Shown: piece after piece, positions 17,501 through 19,640 of the stretch | Layout of the letters: each line of letters begins with the position of its first letter | Position numbering within the stretch: position 1 is the first letter of the stretch | DNA from: Lachnospiraceae bacterium | Lineage (GTDB): Bacteria > Bacillota > Clostridia > Lachnospirales > Lachnospiraceae | NCBI GenBank assembly: GCA_009774395.1 | Contig: VSNQ01000092.1 | Coordinates: 1 to 19,640, forward strand | Direction of reading: 5' to 3' | Length of the DNA stretch: 19,640 nt | Position numbers and translations under genes: made by a program | The notes under the pieces: model-generated | Seen by the model: only the letters and a program-made list of their open reading frames with translations | Told to the model about the DNA's origin: nothing | The model's database searches: none

Positions 17501-18420
17501 TCTTCCGCTTCGTAAGCATCCGCTTCATTCCTATGTTCTGCATAGTTCTCATGTTCGTAGTCCTGCTTTGCATACTCTTCGGCTTCGTAGTCCGGCTCTG
17601 CATACTCTTCGGCTTCGTAGTCCTGCTCTGCATACTCTTCTACTTCGTAGTCCGGCTCCGTATAGTCCTCTGCTTCGTAAGCTTCATTCCCACGTTCTAC
17701 ATAGTTCTCGGCTTCATAGTCCTGCTCTGCATAGCCTTCGGCTTCATAATCCTGTTGTGCATTCTCCTCTGCCTCGTAATCTTCTGCAATCAAACGCTGC
17801 TCTACATAGTCTTCGGCTTCGTAATCCTTTGTTTCATATTCTAATGTTTGATATTTGTCTTCTTCGTATTCCAATTCCTGCGTATTTTCCAATGATGAAT
17901 ACGCTTCCTCGATTTCGTCGATATCCTCATACTCTGCCGCTTCGTCCGCATATCCTTGCTGGATAAACTGTGGCACAACGATTTTCTCTGTAGGAAATGC
18001 ACCCGATGTATGTAAATTGTCCTCGTCGGTATACAATTCCTCTGTATAACCGTGCAGTGTTTCCTCTACTTCTTTATAGCCGTCTGCTACAAACTGCTGT
18101 AAGTCAATATCTTCTCGATCCAACTCATCGACTTCATATTCCTGTACAACAATTTCCTCCGTTTCAAAGTCCCCTTCAACATTCTCTTGAAACGCATCTT
18201 CCTTTACAGATGGCATTCTTTCTGTATGAAATTCCTCGTCCTGATACGCGATTCTATACCCGTCGTCCTCCCCGTCTGGTTCATATTCTTCCTCCTGCGT
18301 GTATTCCTCCTCTGCATACTCCTCCCATTCTTCATAATATGTATCTGAATACTTTTCAGTCTTTTTTCCTGTTTTCTTACTATTTTTACCATACAATCCA
18401 AATGTCTTTCTCTTTTTCAT
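14506..18420 (-). CDS. Giant type II membrane GH25 muramidase with cytoplasmic Tyr/Glu repeat tail, BIG2 and wall-binding domains
   Basis: 1304 residues. A short basic start (1-23) is followed by a very acidic, tyrosine-rich region (24-375) with about twelve copies of a ten-residue repeat, DYEAE(E/D)YAEQ, at 199-331. One membrane helix lies at about 398-420 (DAIVACTGVVLVVAAIVILN). No signal peptide precedes it and the GH25 domain must face out, so the first 395 residues are predicted cytoplasmic. Outside are a prealbumin/CnaB-like domain (about 486-580, with DEDMDGIIYATDVNPG), three BIG2 Ig-like domains (about 655-725, 805-905 and 922-1010), a choline-binding-type repeat (GWQTINGKTYYYDKNGTPVTG, 1064-1084) and GH25 (1108-1304; catalytic Asp1113 in GIDIS and Glu1207 in FIDTE). 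The domain order helix, beta domain, GH25 matches the smaller lysozyme in the operon. AAAGG lies ten bases before the ATG. Probable role: wall remodelling at sites of glycan assembly. Confidence 0.92.
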   Translation of the reverse strand: MKKRKTFGLYGKNSKKTGKKTEKYSDTYYEEWEEYAEEEYTQEEEYEPDGEDDGYRIAYQDEEFHTERMPSVKEDAFQENVEGDFETEEIVVQEYEVDELDREDIDLQQFVADGYKEVEETLHGYTEELYTDEDNLHTSGAFPTEKIVVPQFIQQGYADEAAEYEDIDEIEEAYSSLENTQELEYEEDKYQTLEYETKDYEAEDYVEQRLIAEDYEAEENAQQDYEAEGYAEQDYEAENYVERGNEAYEAEDYTEPDYEVEEYAEQDYEAEEYAEPDYEAEEYAKQDYEHENYAEHRNEADAYEAEDYTEQDYEAEDYAEQDYEAEDYIEKHLTAQHYTEEDFDSEDEEESEDSFDTAYGDVDNHYDNDIASFGANLQQKGKNAVEWIKDTVTHMTAFDAIVACTGVVLVVAAIVILNMFLGSKRLDGQIEAMAPVGEDLTNIGIVGEDGLLAMADAMLSGTLETMTETDTEEESSSEENVPETSRVNVSFVSVEKDLKIRFTDADTGALITGTAFEVILTNAKGKELRLVDEDMDGIIYATDVNPGVFEAVVVSTDKYKFPTASQQVTVKKKVEFAVINVQDEVKKESQVNVAVEDTEKQDAIKEEVKLTDTVEWVESTKTLISGSEGYLPVDKNTIADPSKAARADARKLFDTLNVTLDQTSLSLAIGGSAQLKGSEFTDSTEGDIAYKFTTEWKSSNEGVATVSNGTVMAKASGTATITYTVTKTTITTTYEPKEPTEEVLDISLDEYEGLSDEEKQKCTPVKDDADQTIGYTYRKTIQPEKKTSETTETASASCEVTVEAAKISSASLELTTSADNCDIGETLTVSPLKLVYTKEDGSKETISEGFPAITWASADKAIATVDEKGVVTGVKAGKVSITASIAGIQGADGKDLEIKAAIEITVNETEKESETETETETEQPVLSITLDRTKEVYIEVGKNTTLVATVKNYKEDSGVTWTTSDKKIATVDEKGVVTGVAAGKVTITAVTKEKGEDDKPAKAECIVTVNSSASTDMTSKLKDKNGNQMYIKDNEGNYKEAVFADYFTAQEFYIKTEGQYRYTGWQTINGKTYYYDKNGTPVTGTQIIQGVTYNFGADGAIATTVNGSKFGIDISRHNGNIDWNAVKASGVDYVIIRCGYRGSATGVLIEDENFKKNIRNATAAGLKVGIYVFSQAINEVEAVKEASLAVSLAKGYNLTYPIFIDTESSGGRADKIDVATRTAVVNAFCQTVASAGYQPGIYASKSWFETKLNMGAIGNYKIWLAQYSAAPTYKGRYDMWQYTSKGKISGIKGNVDLNYSYLGY
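15659..15682 (-). repeat. Hexanucleotide repeat encoding (Glu-Thr)n
   Basis: Four consecutive six-base units (GTTTCC, GTTTCC, GTTTCT, GTTTCA on the plus strand) encode alternating Glu-Thr in the linker between the second and third BIG2 domains. Because the unit is six bases, slippage would change linker length without a frameshift. Confidence 0.6.
17428..17826 (-). repeat. 30-bp tandem repeats encoding the DYEAExYAEQ units of the giant lysozyme
   Basis: About twelve contiguous imperfect copies of a 30-base unit, most alike around 17568-17657 where consecutive copies differ by only a few bases. Each encodes ten residues with the pattern D-Y-E-A-E-(D/E)-Y-A-E-(Q/P). Two interruptions occur where NEA and RNEADA-type insertions appear. 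Several units differ only at third codon positions, so the amino-acid pattern appears to be kept. Copy number could vary between strains. Confidence 0.85.
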
Positions 18421-18645
18421 TCTATCTCTGCCTTTCTGACATCCTCCCTTTTCATAATTCTATGGCACAGATTTCCCCATGCCTTTTTCATACAACGCGA
18501 AATAAACTTAACTTGATAACAAACATATATACTCACGCGTGATAAATTTTACCATATCACTTAAGATAATCACGCTTGTGCGTCGGCGTTATTGGCAAAT
18601 TTACGTGCTCACCAGTATAAATTGTTACAGATTAGTTAACATTTC
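18421..18645 (-). promoter_or_regulatory. Long leader of the giant lysozyme gene
   Basis: From the predicted start near 18645 to the ATG at 18420 is about 225 nt without a gene. It contains 7-bp inverted arms GCGTGAT/ATCACGC (18537-18543 and 18569-18575, 25-base loop) but no riboswitch class that I recognise. The length suggests post-transcriptional control, but nothing specific can be assigned. Confidence 0.35.
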
Positions 18646-18652
18646 TGTAACA
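18623..18652 (-). promoter_or_regulatory. Palindrome over the -10/+1 region, candidate operator
   Basis: TGTTACAGA and TCTGTAACA are perfect 9-bp arms of a 30-bp dyad centred at 18637-18638, with 12 of 15 half-site positions symmetric. It touches the last base of the -10 box and spans the predicted start. It could be a repressor site or form a hairpin at the transcript's 5' end. Confidence 0.5.
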
Positions 18653-18680
18653 TTATAGCAAAATTTATATTGCAACTCAA
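18652..18680 (-). promoter_or_regulatory. Sigma-A promoter for the giant lysozyme gene
   Basis: On the minus strand TTGAGT (18680-18675) and a perfect TATAAT (18657-18652) are separated by 17 bases. The predicted start is near 18645. It is the strongest promoter match in the window and lies about 77 bases beyond the stop of the upstream SMR-type pair. Confidence 0.75.
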
Positions 18681-18724
18681 CCCAAATCACCAAAATCATT
18701 CAATGTAATATCTGGCAAGTCCTG

Positions 18725-18761
18725 TGTGAACAGTAATTCTAGCAATCACTGGTATTTCACA
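18725..18761 (-). terminator. Bulged hairpin at the end of the SMR-type gene pair
   Basis: On the minus strand TGTGAA-(atac)-CAGTGATT and AATTACTG-TTCACA pair over 14 positions with one G-U pair, a 5-base loop and a 4-base bulge. The stem includes the TGA stop codon of the second SMR-type gene. There is no T run after it, so it is at best a factor-dependent terminator or an mRNA 3'-end stabiliser. Confidence 0.4.
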
Positions 18762-19098
18762 AATTAAATACCACCATTCCCAATACAATCAATGCAATTC
18801 CTACAAGCTTTCTGCGTCGTATTTTTTCTTTAAAGAAAATATAACTTAACACCAAAACAAATACATTTCCAAACGCTTCGATAACAGGGCCATATTTGTA
18901 ATCCATTCCGCTGTAAGCATAGACTGTCAAAAGCATTGAAATAAATAAAAGCCCATACCCGCCGATTACATAAGGGTTGATATATTCCTTTATTATTGAC
19001 TGATAATGGACAAATGTGCTTTTTTTCAATAAAACCTGCGATATAGAAGCAATTGCAACGGAAACCAGCATCCCTGTCATAAATGGATTAAATTGCAT
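18757..19098 (-). CDS. Small SMR/EamA-type membrane protein, ArnF-like
   Basis: About 113 residues with four hydrophobic segments, the topology of small multidrug-resistance-type proteins. The first segment (MTGMLVSVAIASISQVLLKKS) ends in the QVLLKK pattern common in ArnE/ArnF-like flippase subunits and lacks the membrane glutamate that drug-exporting EmrE-type proteins need. The last part, YIFFKEKIRRRKLVGIALIVLG, is typical of the fold. The ATG at 19098 has GGAGG nine bases upstream and overlaps the end of the preceding gene by 11 bases; the frame extends 12 codons upstream without a better site. It probably forms a heterodimer with its neighbour, moving an undecaprenyl-phosphate-linked sugar across the membrane for glycan modification. 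The substrate is inferred from family only. Confidence 0.75.
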   Translation of the reverse strand: MQFNPFMTGMLVSVAIASISQVLLKKSTFVHYQSIIKEYINPYVIGGYGLLFISMLLTVYAYSGMDYKYGPVIEAFGNVFVLVLSYIFFKEKIRRRKLVGIALIVLGMVVFNL

Positions 19099-19453
19099 TC
19101 TCCGTTTCCTCCTTCTCGTCAAAATTAATAACAATCGTACCTGCTACCACTAAAAATACACCGATAATATTGTTTATTGTTATCTCATTGTGAAAAAAGA
19201 CCACAGCCCACACCATTGACCACACCACTGCCATGGAACGGTTTGCATAGGCAATGGAAAGTTCAAAGCGCTTAATTATCTGCTGCCAGAGCATTGCATA
19301 AATGCCCAAAACAACAAACTCCATTCCGAAAAAAAACAAAAACCGCATAAAATCGTCCCTGTTTGCCGAAGCATTTTTTGACATAATACTGGAAATTGTA
19401 TAGATAATCACAACACCTTGCAGCAGCAAAATATTTTTTAATTTTTTCAGCAT
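19088..19453 (-). CDS. Small SMR/EamA-type membrane protein, ArnE-like
   Basis: 121 residues with four hydrophobic segments (about 7-24, 37-56, 70-87 and 93-110). The region AYANRSMAVVWSMVWAVVFF, then HNEITINNIIGVFLVVAGTIVI, matches the second half of SMR/EamA transporters. The first helix (LLLQGVVIIYTISSIMSKNAS) has no glutamate, arguing against proton-coupled drug export and for a lipid-carrier flippase role. The ATG has AGGAG six bases upstream. It overlaps the following small membrane protein by 11 bases, so the two are almost certainly co-translated partners. No glycosyltransferase lies beside the pair inside the window; one could lie to the right. Confidence 0.75.
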   Translation of the reverse strand: MLKKLKNILLLQGVVIIYTISSIMSKNASANRDDFMRFLFFFGMEFVVLGIYAMLWQQIIKRFELSIAYANRSMAVVWSMVWAVVFFHNEITINNIIGVFLVVAGTIVINFDEKEETENAI

Positions 19454-19564
19454 TGTTCTCTCCTAAATTCTGATTGCTTTCCTGATTCGTTCTTCTTCAA
19501 TACGATACTGAATATTTCGTGCAAACTACTTCGCGTAAGTTATACTGACGACCGTTAAGATTTT

Positions 19565-19596
19565 GTAACAGTTCAGATAACCCATTGAACTGTTAC
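19565..19596. repeat. Perfect 11-bp inverted repeat
   Basis: GTAACAGTTCA and TGAACTGTTAC flank a 10-base loop. It lies upstream of the SMR-type pair and directly abuts a second inverted repeat. The core TGTAACAG-like word resembles the arms of the palindrome at 18623-18652. It may be an intergenic repeat element, a terminator of a gene to the right, or a regulator site. Confidence 0.6.
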
Positions 19597-19637
19597 GTAT
19601 CCAGCCATTGGAAATCGCTTCGCGATGGGCTGGATAC
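19597..19637. repeat. Second inverted repeat with nested stem at the window edge
   Basis: GTATCCAGCC (19597-19606) and GGCTGGATAC (19628-19637) are perfect 10-bp arms. Inside, ATCGC-TTC-GCGAT (19614-19626) forms a second stem. The structure follows the first inverted repeat with no gap, which looks like a composite palindromic unit. The rest of 19454-19564 holds no gene that I can see. Confidence 0.6.
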
Positions 19638-19640
19638 CTC

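Noticed and set aside
17428..17826. Regular 30-bp repeats that could suggest a CRISPR array
   Set aside because: The units are contiguous with no spacers, lie in frame inside a long coding region and encode a consistent ten-residue pattern.
17326..17844. Plus-strand hydrophobic open frame of 172 codons opposite the repeats
   Set aside because: It is the antisense shadow of the Tyr/Glu repeats; its composition comes from the complementary codons, and there is no convincing ribosome site.
18421..18645. Cyclic-di-GMP or other riboswitch in the long leader
   Set aside because: No conserved core of a riboswitch class that I know could be found; only a weak 7-bp inverted repeat is visible.

Overview
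The window looks like part of a Clostridia chromosome, most likely a Lachnospiraceae-type gut Firmicute. Reasons: the base composition is AT-rich, start codons are preceded by AGGAG/GGAGG ribosome sites, promoters are sigma-A-like, and the cell-surface proteins are Gram-positive in style (GH25 muramidases, Ig-like BIG2 domains, a choline-binding-type cell-wall repeat). This assignment is inferred from gene style; there is no rRNA or other phylogenetic marker in the window.

Left end (1-1330), plus strand: a 104-codon gene that clearly resembles the colicin E/pyocin DNase immunity proteins (Im2/Im7/Im9 family), followed by an unrecognised gene of about 175 codons. This is the downstream edge of what is probably a toxin-immunity locus whose toxin lies left of the window. 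Between it and the next operon, on the minus strand, is a decayed fragment of an Rpn-type (PD-(D/E)XK transposase-like) protein.

Core (1331-14331), minus strand: a tightly packed operon reading right to left: rfbB, rfbA, a membrane-anchored GH25 lysozyme that overlaps the end of rfbA, rfbC, an ABC-2 permease (Wzm type), its ATPase with a Wzt-like C-terminal domain, a large protein with an N-terminal methyltransferase and a C-terminal kinase-like region, and two related multidomain GT2 glycosyltransferases. A good sigma-A promoter with a hairpin-rich leader precedes rfbB. Together these genes make dTDP-4-keto-6-deoxy sugars (probably towards dTDP-rhamnose, though rfbD is absent here), polymerise a glycan in the cytoplasm, possibly cap it, and export it by an ABC transporter. 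The combination of a methyltransferase/kinase-like protein with a Wzt carrying a C-terminal domain recalls the WbdD/Wzt chain-termination and export system of E. coli O9a.

Right part (14506-19453), minus strand: a 1304-residue type II membrane protein with a long cytoplasmic acidic, tyrosine-rich repeat tail, one membrane helix, a prealbumin/CnaB-like domain, three BIG2 domains, a cell-wall-binding repeat and a GH25 domain. It shares its membrane helix + beta-domain + GH25 plan with the lysozyme inside the operon. It has its own promoter, with a near-perfect palindrome over the start site and a leader of about 225 nt. Upstream lies a pair of small SMR/EamA-type membrane proteins resembling ArnE/ArnF lipid-linked sugar flippase subunits. 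The window ends in a pair of perfect inverted repeats.

The most notable features are two matching membrane-anchored muramidases bracketing the nucleotide-sugar genes of an ABC-dependent glycan operon, the methyltransferase/kinase-like candidate capping protein, the tyrosine-rich cytoplasmic tail, and a colicin-type immunity gene in a Firmicute.
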